Shown here one piece after another: positions 35,832-50,421 of a stretch of DNA of 64,000 bases. Below the pieces are notes generated by a model. That model did no database searches. It worked only from the letters and a program-made list of their open reading frames with translations, and was not told where the DNA came from. The DNA is from Salvia splendens (lineage: Eukaryota; Streptophyta; Magnoliopsida; Lamiales; Lamiaceae). Position 1 is the first letter of the stretch. Each line of letters starts with the position of its first letter. The stretch spans positions 15,283,559-15,347,558 of the forward strand of contig NC_056041.1 in the NCBI RefSeq assembly GCF_004379255.2, in the 5' to 3' direction. The translations under genes and the position numbers were made by a program.

Positions 35832-37866
35832 GAGCATCAACAGTGGCGCGGGATTTCCCGCGGAATTCCTAAAAACACCTCCTGCCACGTCATACGGACT
35901 TCCTATTGCACTGCCACGTCATAAGGAATTCCCACTACACAGTGGCGGACACCCCCAAGGACATCTCGAAGGACTTTCCACAATTATAAAAATTCACAAA
36001 TTCACAAATTAAACAATTTCCGGAAGTAAGAAATTTATGGAATTAAATAGTCGACACGAATACGGAGAAAATGCAACCACTTTATTTAAAAAACATACTT
36101 CATTATAAAAAAAATACATAATTACTAAAAAAAATTACATTATTAAAATAAAAACCGACTTCTCACTCCTCGGATTCCCCGTCGTCGTCCCCGCCACCAC
36201 CCCCCCTCCCCGTCGTCACCGTCCGACATGTCTCCGAACCCCAAATCGCGTTGCATACTGTTGATGAGGGGTTTAAGCGATCGCTTGTAATGTGGGTCGG
36301 TCGATTGGCGTCATTCAACCATTGCACGTAACAAGGTTTCATGTGCCGCGATGCGGGCGAATGAGGGGTTCTCGGAATCGTTTTGGGCGGGTGCGGCCGA
36401 TTGGGCCTCGGTGGATCCGCTGGTGCTTCCCCTCGCCATCTGCGCCGCGGACTTTTGCCCAACCGGGCGACGGCGGCGGGCCGACGTGTGGGTGTCGGGA
36501 ACTCAGCTTCGGCGGGGGGGAGTTCCGCGGAACTGACACTGCTACGGTACTCTCCGGAGTCGCTGATCTTCGTCCGCTTCGGCCAGCCAGATTCAACACC
36601 CGCAGTGAACTTGGTCGAAGACTGCACCACTAGATACACCGCCCAATATTTGAATTCTCCGAAGCCCAACTGAGTGTCGGGGAACTGCTGATGAGACAGG
36701 AGCTTCACATCCTCGGCAGACATGCCGCTGGTTGCCGAGCGGAGGTTGTTTGTGTAAATGCCGGCAAATCGGCTGAGCTGCCTCGTCAGTCGATCCCACT
36801 GTTTCCGGCATTGCTCTCCGTTGTGAGGCTTCCCCCCTGGCGGTTTGAACTGGAGGTAGCTTTGGCTAATGCACCACCACATCCGGTCGATGTACTGGTT
36901 CGCCCCGACGTAAGAATCCTCCACTACACTAATCCACGCCTTCGCCAGCGCGACGCACTCGTCCATGATCCAGACGATCCTCCTGTTCCCGCTGGATCCC
37001 CCACCTCAGCGGCCCCCTCCTCACCACCGTACATCGGGACGCCCCGTCCCCCGCCCCTCCTTCGCCTTGTCCTCCCCCTCCTCACTGTCGCCGGTGGTGC
37101 GTCGGTGGGAGAATCCCGGATCGGAGAAAGTCCCAACTCCTCGAGCGAGAACGTGTCATTGCCAGTGAACTGAGTCTCGAGATGAGAACTCGTCGGGTTA
37201 TCCGTCGACAGTAAATCCATATAGGGCCGATAGACGTTGTCCACCGGCGATTGGGGGACCCCCTATCTACTCCCCCCGCAGCGACATGCGATCCATGCAT
37301 CATCTCGGGCATCATCATCCCCGACATTTGGGGCATCATTCCGGCCATCATCCCCGGCATTCCGGCACTCGCCCCGGGCATCTGGGGCATCATCTCATAC
37401 CATTGTGGGTACATGTAGTACCCGGGCATCATTCCCGATGGCCTTTGAGATTGGGGCATCATCCCCGACATTCCGGCACTCCCACCGATGGGAAAAAAAG
37501 GCGTCGGTGACTCGCTAGTGGCGGGGAATCGCTATCGTGGTACTCCATTGTTCTTCGAAAGAAAGGTATTTTTAGAGAGAGAGATACTCGTTAATACAAG
37601 TGGTGCGAATGAAATGAAGTTCAACGGGACGTATTTATAGAATTCTTTAAAAAAACATTTAATGCAATAAACGGGAATTCCGCCCGGACGTCCGTGGGAG
37701 TCAACGCAATGGCGGACGTCCGCGCGGCGTCGCGATGGAATTCCGCGTAAACGCCGCGGAACTGCGGTGTCCTCGGTGGAATTCCGTATCCGTGCCTACC
37801 ATGCACAATGGCGGACGTCCGCCGCGGAATTCCGGCACGTCAGGACTGGCGCCATTGCTGATGCTC
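35832..37866 (-). mobile_element. PIF/Harbinger element C (ORF1 only), complete with TTA duplication
   Basis: GAGCATCAACAGTGGCGC at the left and the complement of GAGCATCAGCAATGGCGCC at the right are the terminal inverted repeats. TTA flanks both sides (35829-35831 and 37867-37869). It is the same family as the element at 16768, here inverted. Subterminal GCGGACGTCCGC-like blocks lie at both ends. It has no transposase. A related stretch at about 37958-37990 carries the same flanking sequence without the insertion. Confidence 0.92.
36163..37548 (-). pseudogene. Harbinger ORF1, Myb/SANT-like, Met-rich N-terminus, frameshifted
   Basis: Homologous to the gene at 17075. From the ATG at 37548 come a Ser-rich start, a frame change, then a methionine/proline/glycine-rich block (MMPQMPG, MPGMMAGMM; on the plus strand a run of GGGCATCAT). 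A linker NVYRPYMDLLSTDNPTSSHL with EELGLSPIRDSPTD follows, then the SANT-like core CVALAKAWISVVEDSYVGANQ, RMWW, FKPPGGKPHNGEQCRKQW and a C-terminus ending in GESEE. The blocks occupy different frames, so the gene is broken or contains an unrecognised intron. Compared with the copy at 17075 it keeps longer open blocks. Confidence 0.78.
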
Positions 37867-37869
37867 TTA

Positions 37870-38255
37870 GCATGCAAGGTTCAAATGTATAAATACATTT
37901 GTGAGATTAAAAGGGTTGAACAAGGCTCGATCGATCATCCTTTGTGTGTACTCAAAGCCATGTTCCATGATGCATTAGCCCGTGAATCTCAAATCTATAA
38001 ACACGTTTGTGGGATTGATATGCATTCAATAAAAAAAGAATTTAATCTATTGTTTATCATGTCATTTTCGGAAGGAGGAGCTTGAGTAGTAGCTTTTGGT
38101 ATTTCTACTTCAACAGTTGAAATTTATCACCATGCTTGCTGAAGGACATGGGCTTGTGTTTTCCCAATTGGATGAACTACATTTCTTCAAGTTTGACAAG
38201 ATGTTATGGAGCTTCTTCTACTAAGTGATTGCTATCAACATGGTCAATCCGGTAG
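37870..38255. other. Intergenic, includes empty-site duplicate of element C flank
   Basis: No gene was seen. AAAGCCATGTTCCATGATGCATTAG near 37958 repeats the sequence just left of element C (35811-35832, split by the insertion). A following ATAAA-ACRTTTGTG block repeats the right flank. Confidence 0.6.
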
Positions 38256-38264
38256 ATTAAGAAC

Positions 38265-39174
38265 GAGAAATTTTGGAATAAGGGGTTAAATTTGCTGACC
38301 TTTCGTAATTAGGGATTTAATTCGCTGACCTTTCGTAATTTGGGATCGAGGCATGCATATTTTTCAGAATAAGGGATTTATGATATTTTATCTTATTTAT
38401 GTTCTTTTTTAATATTATTTCCCTCTAACCATTTATCAATTGCCTAAATTACCCCCTTCAAATTTTTACCTAAATTCTACTACTTCATCAAAAATTCAGC
38501 CAACGAAGAACTTGTCAAACTTCGACAAGAAGTTGCTTCTTTGCAGGATGCCTCGACTATGTCCACCGGTGACGGTGAGGAAGATGACGATGAAGGGAAT
38601 GATGTGGGAGAGAAGCTGACTGAACTGTATGAGAAGTTGCAGTTAATGGATCCGATGCTGCTGAGGCTCAAGCTTCCAAAATTCTTGCTGGGTTGGGTTT
38701 TACTAAAGATATGCAAGGTCGAGCAACACGGTCCTTTAGTGGTGGTTGGAGAATGAGAATTTCATTAGCCAGAGCACTTTTGTTCAGCCTACTTTGTTGC
38801 TATTGGATGAGCCTACAAATCATCAGGACCTCATGGCTGTTCTCTGGTTGGAAGAATACTTATGCAGGTGGAAGAAAACTCTTATTGTTGTCTCACACGA
38901 CAGGGATTTTTTTAATACTGTTTGCAACAAGATTATTCATCTCCGTGATTTGAAGCCTCACCTGTATCGTGGAAAATTTGAAGAGGGTAATTTAGACAAT
39001 TGATAAATGGTTAGAGGGAAATAATATTAAAAAAGAACATAAATAAGATAAAATATCATAAATCCATTATTCTAAGGAATACGCATGCCTCGATCCCAAA
39101 TTAAGAAAGGTCAGCGAATTGAATCCTTAATTACGAAAGGTCAGCGAATTTAACCACTTATTCCGAAATTTCTC
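38265..39174 (+). mobile_element. Pack-MULE carrying an ABCF ATPase gene fragment
   Basis: Terminal inverted repeats of about 210 bases begin GAGAAATTTTGGAATAAG at the left and end with its near-complement at the right. Both contain the duplicated GCTGACCTTTCGTAATT motif. The perfect 9-bp duplication ATTAAGAAC flanks the element at 38256-38264 and 39175-39183, diagnostic for Mutator-like transposition. The interior (about 38497-38985) is not transposase but host coding sequence. Confidence 0.95.
38497..38985 (+). pseudogene. Captured fragment of an ABCF (GCN20/ABCF4-like) ATPase
   Basis: Translation gives NEELVKLRQEVASLQ, then [13 protein letters not shown], then after a one-base shift [19 protein letters not shown], the ABC signature [14 protein letters not shown], and after another shift Walker [22 protein letters not shown] and the H-loop VVSHDRDF. 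This is the later part of the first ATP-binding cassette of a plant ABCF protein. The Walker A motif and all flanking parts are missing, and two single-base shifts break the frame, so no ATPase can be made. No introns were seen within the fragment. The donor gene is not in the window. Confidence 0.92.
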
Positions 39175-39183
39175 ATTAAGAAC

Positions 39184-40540
39184 AAAGTTATCTTTCAGAA
39201 AATAGATCCAAGTTAACTGAATGAGAAAAAACTAGTACTACTTTCAAAGCTAGGTTTGTACATCAAAGGATGGTGTCTATAATTGCTCTTCCTATAGGGA
39301 AAATGTATGTGGAGTTGTTTAATATCAGAATATGACTAATTTCCCCTTACTTTTATGCATTTTGGGTAGGGTTTTAGAGGCACAATTGTAGTGTAAAATT
39401 CACCATCAACTTCAATTCGCCAAGGAATTTTGTCCACTTATGGTTTTTTTATTTATTGATTGTATCATTATAACCTTCGAAAAAGAAAGAAAAAGAAAAA
39501 CATAAGACTTCGACTTCATATAATTCACCGAAAAGATACAATTTTGTGGTCACGCACGCTCACTGTTTCAATTTTCCTACTTACACAAGCTGTCAAATGT
39601 CTGTAATTTTAATCAAAGGAATATTAGAAATGTTCGAGGACAAAATCGTAAAGCCAGCGTCATGAGTTGGTATCCACCACCTCCACCTCTATGTCCGAGG
39701 AGACCGAGTCAGAAAAATTGATTGATCGCTCGAATATTTTTAATTGATTATACTTTTATAACTAGATATTTTTCAGATAAAAAATGAAAGAAATGCAGCA
39801 ACCTGGATGGTGGCACACTCTGCAACATCCCATCGTCTTCCTCAGAGCTTCCTGAATCTTGAGTCCCTTTTTGTCCAGCTGTAAATTGGTATGTATGTAC
39901 AAAAATACAGAGTATCTTCTTGCTCACTATTTTAACATATATATGCATACACAAGTTTGACTCTTTATTCTTTGCTTTTTTATGTCTGCTGCTACTTATT
40001 AGCTTTGATTTTTCAAGATCCCATTTTTCTCCTGCTTCTCTTCTTCATTATTCTCCTACTCTGCAAAGGTTCTACCTTTTTCCTATCTTTGTATATGTGG
40101 ATATATGATTTCCCTATTTTTTTAGTTCTGGGATTTGATTGCTTCGTGTATAGCTGGATTTATTGATCTCATATGTTCGAGTTCGTTCTCATCTGCCATT
40201 AACTTATTAGTGCTTCTTATTACTTCTTTTATTCTGGATCCGATCTAGTTCATCAATTTTCTTCAGCTGTCTCTTTCTGTTTCTGTTGACCTTGTCTCTG
40301 TGTGTGTGTGATTGGAAGAAAATGTTTATGACCAGTTGCTGTTTTGAGTGTGAATTTGGATATAATGTTAATTTGTGAGCTAATGTTGCAATTCTTACCT
40401 TATTTGTTTTGTTTGTAACTGTCAGATTGTTTAGGCTCTTCCTATTCATGGAAAAAAGGATTTTGTTTAAGGAATACATTGATTCAATATTGAGCTGATA
40501 GAGGGGGGGAGAGACAAGCAAGGGGAAGTTGAGTTGTTTC
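39184..40540. promoter_or_regulatory. Upstream region and leader of the CDPK gene
   Basis: No other gene was recognised. Pyrimidine-rich leader-like sequence begins around 40020 and runs to the start codon at 40541. A 5' untranslated intron is possible, but its borders could not be fixed from sequence alone. Confidence 0.4.
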
Positions 40541-43292
<2,752 letters not shown>

Positions 43293-44288
43293 TTTCCATT
43301 TCAGCATGTTACAGGTGCTTGCTACTTTTCTATTGTTTGCCCTTCTTCCCTACTTGCAAGCTGCATGTTTCACCCTAGTTTAATTAACTGAACATAAATT
43401 TGTTGTTTATATGAATTCACTATTGGTATAGAGGTTGATTTTCCTTGCATGGTAGGGTTAAAATCAGGAAAAGAAATATATTTTGCGAATTGAAGATTGA
43501 AAAACCGAAAGAAAGTACATGCAAAAATGGTTAAATTTGTTAAAAGTGATGTGGGATTCCAGTTATACAATTGTTGTTGTGTTACTGAATTGGGAGTGTC
43601 ATTATCAGGTCTACAGGGACTCCGTTGCCAGCCTTGCATATTGTTCGATGGTGGATGTAGATGACAGAGAACGATCTCCTTCTGTAGCCGTAACATTTTG
43701 GAAGCGCTAATTTGGCATCATTTTATAACTTACCAGAGGATGTGTTGCTGTGTGCCCGGTGAGGCTGTTGTAAACTTGTCTGTATCTTTGAATGTAGAAT
43801 GCTGTTAAGTTATTTTTTCTTCTTTTTCTTGAATTTGATTGTGAGATCAAGTGTTGGAATCCAGTGTTGTAATATTTTTTCCCCTTCAAATTCTCACCTC
43901 TTGAGATAACATTGTAGTACCATCTAACTGCAGGGCTTTCAAGTTATTATCTAACTAGAAACTAGCCAAACATAACTTTTTATTCGAGTCATTTTCCCAT
44001 TTCAATCGACAACTACAACTAGAGCTGGATCTTCAAATCCCCGGTCCCTAACTGAGAAATGAACCTTAGGTATCAAGAAAATGAACTACAAGTGTAAGCT
44101 TGAGCGAAACGTAGCAACACCAATTGAGATTTGGAGTTATATAGAGAATGCCTAGATGGTGAAAATCAAGATTTGTTCCATGGATTACAGAGTTCACCTA
44201 TCTATTATACATGTAAGAGTAGAAAGAAAGATAGATGAATCCATGTTCTACGCCTGCATCACGTTCCATGTGTTCGCAAAATGTTTTT
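43293..44288. other. Convergent intergenic region (3' ends of CDPK and DUF89 genes)
   Basis: It holds the 3' untranslated regions of the two converging genes. The stretch 43620-43880 probably belongs to the CDPK transcript. No separate gene was recognised. Confidence 0.5.
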
Positions 44289-47200
44289 CTATTTGGAAAA
44301 CTTGTTGTACTTGATCACACAATCATAGAGCCGTCCTCCAAGAAACTGAGCAACCTCTGGGTGCTTCACCTGAATTGCATACACAGCAATGGATTGGCAA
44401 TTATCAATCAACAAGATGGAGTGAAAGGAGCAAAATGATTTAATAATAGGAGTAGATGATTGGATTCATTACCATAGCAACATTCAAGGAATCACATTTG
44501 AACTGCGCATAGAGGTTAGTCTCAATTCCACGGCCCTGGAGAAGAGCATCAAACGGAAAATTTGAGAAAGCATTCCGCTCTTCTGAAATAGTATACCATT
44601 ACTATTGGTCCAGAAATACATTATCAACAGTTTAAAATAATTCATATATGAACTCAAACAGTATGCCACAACTGGTTCACAAGCATTTACCATTCCTTCC
44701 ATGACCACAAGGTCTGCATCACTTGCCAGGTAGGCAAGTTCTTGTGATATTCTTGATAGATCAATAACCTGCAACGAATAAGACCACACACTTGTTTAAT
44801 TAGATCAGTTCAAGAAAGGCTGTATGGAATCACTAAGAATTAGCACAGAGCTTCTTACCGGTAAATCATTACCAGAATTTGTAATTAAGAGGTTTGAAGC
44901 ATCAACTCCCATAAGTTTCCCATTCTCATCCTTCAGCTGTAAAATAGAAGCATATAACAGGATTGCATAAAATGTGATGGAAGTCAAATCATTTGCTGCC
45001 AATACATAAACTGAACCTAGAGTAAAAGTTGTAAGAGCACAAAAAATTGTAGCTGACCTTGGCTATAATCTCTATTAACTCGACATATGTCACATCATTG
45101 ATGGAAGGCAAATCATTTGCAGCCAGCACAACCTGCAAAGAATTCAGAGAACAACGACCTCAAATAGGATTACACTCAGACTAACAAGAGAAAATGTATA
45201 TGTTAAATAATGAGTTCATGTCGAAGATAGTTTCACCCCAAGAGATTTAAGGTATTAGTGCTAATGATCCCAATGCCCCAGACTTGGCAAACCATTAATG
45301 TAGTAACACCACAGTTATCTTATGGGAGTGTCACAAGGCCACACAAAGCCAAATTCAAGACCTTGTCACTATCCACAAGAGTACAGAAGAGATTTCATAC
45401 TAAATTTTTCATAAACAGTCTCTTGACAAGACCTTGACTCGTGTTGAATCAATTAACCACAAGTAGTCTCTTGCTACAGACCCGATTCATACATGTTACA
45501 GCAGTACCCAGGAAGAAAGAGTTCCAAGCAAGATAAAGTCTTTAGTAAACAAGTAAATGATTGCAAACGAAACCTGGGCACCAAGTCGAAGCAACTCCCT
45601 CGCAAATGGTAATATACCCAAAATGACATCTGCACCAGAATTGTCTACAAAGATTATAACCTGCGGCATAAATGTTATAGTTAGTGGAAGAAAACAACAT
45701 AAACCTTTAGACCATCCGCAATGGGCGGACGATGGCACGCCCGATGGCGCGCATCGTCCGCCCCCACTTTAGGTGTGTGGCATAGGCCGCGGACGATAGT
45801 CGCGGCCTATGCTTCGGGCGCGACTTAAACCGTGGACGATGACCATCGTCCGCGCCATCGTCCGCCTCATTGCGGACGCAGCGGACGATGGTCGCGGACG
45901 ATGGCCATCGTCCGCCCCATTGTGAAGGCCGCGGAAGATGGCACGCGGTTTCGTTTTTTTATATAAATCTCGTTTCTCATTCAGTTGAGAGTACGAACAT
46001 ATCGACTATCTCTCAACATATTCTCTCTCAACATCCAACGAAAATGAATCCCGGCGAAGACACCAATAGTTCTAGTTCGTCTGATTCCGGTCGTTCGATT
46101 GACGAAGCATTAGATGCAGCCGTTGAAGAGGGTTACCGTTAGGTTTCGATGAGGTTTTATCTAGGCAGGCCTCAATGCGCAACCAACAGGAGCATGCGCA
46201 GCTCATGAGCGACATGATTGAAGAAGTGTGGGCTCGTAACCGCCGTCGCTGAGTTTGCGTTTTTTATTATTTCGCATTGTAATGTATTAATTTTTATTAA
46301 ATGAATGAAGTTTTTAAAATTCGTATTTTAAATGTATTTTAGTTTTTTTTTAATTCGTATGTATTTTGTAAATATTACAAAATTGATGATGTGGCGCGCC
46401 ATAGGGCTCGCCTTAGGGCGCCCACTGCAGGTGGAGAAGGAGGAGGATAAAAATGCTGACGTGGCGCGCCATAGGGCGCGCCTTAGGGCGCCGCACTGCT
46501 GATGGTCTTATGACTGGTTCTGCGAGCACATTGAAACAAATGATAAAATAATCAGAAATTAAAAATATAACCTTTCTCCAAGAACGCCGGCTCCATTTTG
46601 AAATGAACTTGTCCAAATCATCAATAACCCAGGGTCGAGGGAGAAGGTTCTGACAGCTAGCTTGAAAGGACATACCATCCTTTGCAAACAACTCTGCAAG
46701 CTTCAAGATTTAAAATGGAAAAATTGTTGTTAAGCCCATGCAGTATGAGGAATCTATAATATAAAGATAAAATATCAAACTGAGTAGTCAATATACGGGA
46801 TTGCTGAAAGTCTGAAACTACAAATGCCAACATGTTTCACCTGAAAATGTCTGTCAATTCGAGCAAATAGAGTACTGACTAGAAAATGTAAGGATGATGA
46901 GAAATTTAATACAGCTGAAATGAATAAGATCACACACGACTCAGAAGCTACGAAATATATAAGCATCAAACATCTGAAATCTTCCAGCATCAAGTTATAT
47001 CGCTGAAACTATATGAAGCCTGTATTGGTTTAAGAAAGTTTAAGCTCCCTCAGTTGAACATTGTATAAGGTAAAAAAAAAGGGACTATCAGCTCACAGTT
47101 AGTCTCCTGAGAAAATAAGTGCTTAACCCCTCAAAATCTGGATTAGACTATGAAAATGCACAAATTAAATGAGATGAGTAATGCATGTAACAGGAAAATC

Positions 47201-48359
47201 TAGTAAGGCTTTTTTCAGAAAAAAAAAGTTGAAATAAATCACGTTATTTTGAGTACTTTAAAAACTAAAAGAAGGAATCACTGGAATTAATCAAATAAGT
47301 CTAGGCTTCCACTTGATCAAACACCTTACTATTGTGCTGAAAGAGCCTAACGTACCTCAGCTGAGCCAAGATCAAAAATGTTGCCAGCAAATATCCCCCT
47401 AATCAAATTTTCAATGCGTGCAGCTTCATCCTGGATAGCATCATTATGGTGGACAACACCCTCAAATAAAGATATCGCCTTGGCATTTTCTTCCTCCTGT
47501 TATGTATCAAATTAAAACCCATTTGTCATACATACATGTCCCTGTTCCTCCCATTCCATGAAAAAGAAGTAAACTGCAAAGGCATGCTAGCAAAATATCT
47601 TCTACTACATCTTTCTTTGGGGCATCAACACAAAATATGTATATTTGCACACCATAGTGATAGGACCCCTTGGTACATAAAATTACAATATGATCATTAA
47701 ATTACGGCAATGCTATTATCAAATGGATGGAATGGTTGTCCTTGAAAAGAGAAGCGAGAGTCTTACCTTGACCTTCTTGAATATATCTTTAAAGCCCAAT
47801 TCTCTAAGGATTTGCTCACGGAGCTGACAAAGAAGCTGGAAAGGAAATCAGGAATTTTAGAGAAGCGGCAGGCGTTTAGGATTGCAATTAGAGAGTGAGA
47901 GATGAAAGTACAATGCAATCGGGCGGGCCACCATGACTCTCAGGGTCTTTCTTCAAATCATCCAGTATCTCAGCATATCTGTGGAGTGTCAACAAGAGTA
48001 TTGATAAAGGAAACAGGTAGTACTGCTAGGGCACTGAATGGTGATACCTTTGGGCGAACTTTTCAGCTCTGGCGGGAGCATCCGGAACGGTATCATCGGC
48101 CTCAGCACGTTTGCTGCAAATCAATCGAGAAAAAAAGCAAGATTGATTATCGTAAAAGTAGAAGTAAATGAATGAAGGGATAGGGATAGGGATTATACCG
48201 GAATGAAGGGATTGATTTGGCGAAGAGATTGATCCAAGAGAGCTCAGTGGGGGTGGGTTTCTTGGGATTGTCAGAAGGGAATCGGTAGGGAATTGTGCAT
48301 GCCCTGTAGTTGGACTCCACCAACACGGGAAGCGCCACCAATTCGCCGGAGCTCTCCAT
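44289..48359 (-). CDS. DUF89 damage-control phosphatase (At2g17340-like)
   Basis: A metal-dependent phosphatase of the DUF89 group; relatives hydrolyse damaged or surplus phosphometabolites such as oxidised 4'-phosphopantetheine and are fused to pantothenate kinase in other proteins. Twelve exons (minus): 48199-48359, 48048-48113, 47912-47978, 47767-47835, 47356-47496, 46572-46700, 45574-45660, 45058-45132, 44859-44936, 44691-44768, 44473-44535 and 44289-44369, together 1095 bases, 364 residues, full length. Motifs are NYRACTIPYRFPSD near the start, RGIFAGNIFDLGSA, IFVDNSGADVILG (metal-binding Asp-Asn), ITNSGNDLP, DADLVVMEGMGRGIETN and a C-terminal FLGGRLYDCV. No targeting peptide is evident, so it is probably cytosolic. 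The intron 45661-46571 contains a Harbinger derivative. Confidence 0.93.
45710..46507 (+). mobile_element. Intronic PIF/Harbinger deletion derivative (element E)
   Basis: The terminal inverted repeats are GACCATCCGCAATGGGCGG and the complement of GACCATCAGCAGTGCGG, flanked by TTA on both sides (45707-45709, 46508-46510). Subterminal GCGGACGATGG repeats are dense. It makes up 798 of the 911 bases of one DUF89 intron. Splice sites on both sides are unaffected. Confidence 0.93.
46044..46252 (+). pseudogene. Fused remnants of a Harbinger transposase (N- and C-termini only)
   Basis: An ATG at 46044 opens 32 codons (MNPGEDTNSSSSS...EEGYR, then TAG). One base out of frame the text continues as GFDEVLSRQASMRNQQEHAQLMSD and MIEEVWARNRRR, ending at TGA 46250-46252, which is the C-terminal helix of Harbinger transposases. 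The catalytic DDE middle is deleted. The start and end keep the original leader (CTCTCAACATCCAACGAAA), so the element arose by internal deletion of a transposase-bearing copy. Confidence 0.75.
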
Positions 48360-48890
48360 TCCAGATCCACTCTTTTCCTCTGCGATGCCAAATTTCGTGA
48401 GAGTCGGAGAGAGTGGTACTGTCAGCTCAATCAGGGAGTAATTTCTTTGTAAAACAAATGCTCTTTCCTTCTTACAAGTAATTTTTTTAAATATTTAAAA
48501 ATGCAGTCTTGAAAATTTACAACTACACGACACGTATGGTTTCATTTTATTTCAAAAAAATGCCTAAGCATATTCTTTACAACTCTAAAAGTTGGATTGG
48601 GACCAATTTACTTGCTTTTCCTCAAATTGAATAATTTCCCGCATCCTACTTTTTGAATTCTATTGGAATTAAAAGCATCCTTAAAATTTAAAGAACCATT
48701 TCAAAAAATCTCGACAAAGAGAAAGAGAAAAGAAGAGGAATAAATGGTTAAGTGGGAAATACAAAAAGTGGTTTTACATATAGTTTAGTCAGAAGAAATG
48801 ATGCACAGAGTTAATGGCGGAAATTAGTTTGAAAAAGATATAAAAAGAAACAAGAAAAAGTCATCAATCAGTGCACAGTGCAGTTTGTTA
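48360..48890. promoter_or_regulatory. Divergent intergenic region between DUF89 and expansin genes
   Basis: 531 bases separate the two start codons, which point away from each other. It is AT-rich and holds both leaders. No TATA box was assigned with confidence. Confidence 0.45.
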
Positions 48891-49787
48891 ATGGCTGCTC
48901 TTCTTCTCCACTCAGCCCTAATCCTCTGCTTCTTCTCAAACCTAATGCACGCCCAAGTTGCCGAATGGAAGTCAGCCACTGCAACCTACTCCACAGACTC
49001 CAATGACTCCATGCTTACAGGTATAGAATTCCATCAATTAGCTTTGCCATTCTTCCTCATTCACACTTGCATTAATCTGTTGCAGAAGGTGCTTGTGGCT
49101 ATGGAGACCTTCACAAAAGCTATGGTAAGTACACCACAGGACTCAGTGGGATGTTGTTCGACAGAGGGAGCAGTTGTGGAGCGTGCTTTGAGGTCAGAAG
49201 CGCTCAACTCCCACAAGCCACTCCTCCCATCCTTGTCACCGCTACTGATTTCTGCCCGCCTAACTACGCCTTACCTGCCGATCATGGAGGCTGGTGCAAC
49301 TTTCCCAGAGCCCACTTTCACTTGCCTGAGGCTACTTTCTCTCTCATTTCCCACCTCAAGCCCCAACTACTTCCCATCCACTACAGAAGGTATATATATG
49401 TATCAAGAATCAGTCATTAGTCATGTGGCTTTAACATTGACAATAATCAATTGTAATTGATCAAACCTGAATAGGGCCGCATGCCAAAGACAAGGTGGAA
49501 TTCGCTTCTCTGTCAAGGGCAGTGCTATCTTCATGCAAGTCCTGGTCAGCAATGTTGGGTTGGATGGGCAAGTTGTTGCAGTCAAAGTGAAGGGATCGAG
49601 GACTGGCTGGATTCCGATGGGAAGGGACTGGGGGCAGAACTGGCAGAGCAACATCGACCTGGTTGGCCAACCCTTATCCTTCGAGGTCACCACAGCTGCT
49701 TGGCGAACGCTAACATCTTACAGTGTTGCGCCACCAAACTGGATGTTTGGCCAGACATTCACAGGCAAACAATTTCAGCACTCGTGA
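48891..49787 (+). CDS. Alpha-expansin, divergent (EXPA20-like)
   Basis: A secreted wall-loosening protein that acts on cellulose-matrix contacts. Three exons: 48891-49020, 49086-49389 and 49475-49787, together 747 bases, 248 residues, normal for EXPA. A signal peptide ([19 protein letters not shown]) is followed by the GH45-like domain with [29 protein letters not shown] and GGWCNFP, then the pollen-allergen-like domain with [29 protein letters not shown] and a FGQTF-GKQF end. The canonical HFD is AHFHL, so the expected Asp is His. The N-terminal TFYG is replaced by TATYST, and the two Cys usually following CFEVR are absent. EXPA20-type proteins also depart from HFD, which motivates the comparison. 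Confidence 0.9.
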
Positions 49788-50421
49788 TCTCAAGTTTCGC
49801 AAAGGTAGGCACGGCTTCGCTCACTGAAACAGTGTAAAACCACCAGATGCAGCATTACCAAGTAAATGTAGGCTGGGTTGATGAGAAAATTATAAAGACT
49901 TCGAAACTTTTTGTTTCAATCTCTAATTTGGATGGTTGCTATTGTTCTGATACATTCAAACTCGTACATTAATGTGAAGATAGTATTCCAAATGCTCATT
50001 AGCTAACATTACTGGGAAGTTAGCGTTCCAAATACTCAATAGCTAAGCACTAGTAATTGAGTCACTTGAAATGCAATGCTATAGTTTACAAACATACACA
50101 TATACTACTATATAAATGCTTGGTCATTTTATATCTCATCTCAATCTCTTCAAACAAAGAACAACAAATCAACAAACATAACAAGTATATGGCCAAGGCA
50201 GTGTTAAAACAAGATTCATATATTGATTAGATGACCATATATACATTATACAAAGGTTGATTCAATAACCTTGTCCGTGTGCAAAACACAGCTCGGATCC
50301 TGTGGTCCATCTCATCTTCCATTTCACCATTTGCATCAATGAAAATAACATGAGAGGATCCACATTCAGAACACAGCAACTAATTTCATCCCAACCTATA
50401 AAGTTGAAAATATTACATAGT
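49788..50421. other. Convergent intergenic region
   Basis: It holds the 3' ends of the expansin and PPR genes. No additional gene was seen. A short near-direct repeat (GTTAGCGTTCCAAATACTCA and variant) occurs at about 49978-50040. Confidence 0.5.

Noticed and set aside
38541..39003. Functional ABC transporter gene
   Set aside because: It lacks Walker A, has two frameshifts and is enclosed by MULE terminal repeats with a target duplication, so it is a captured fragment.
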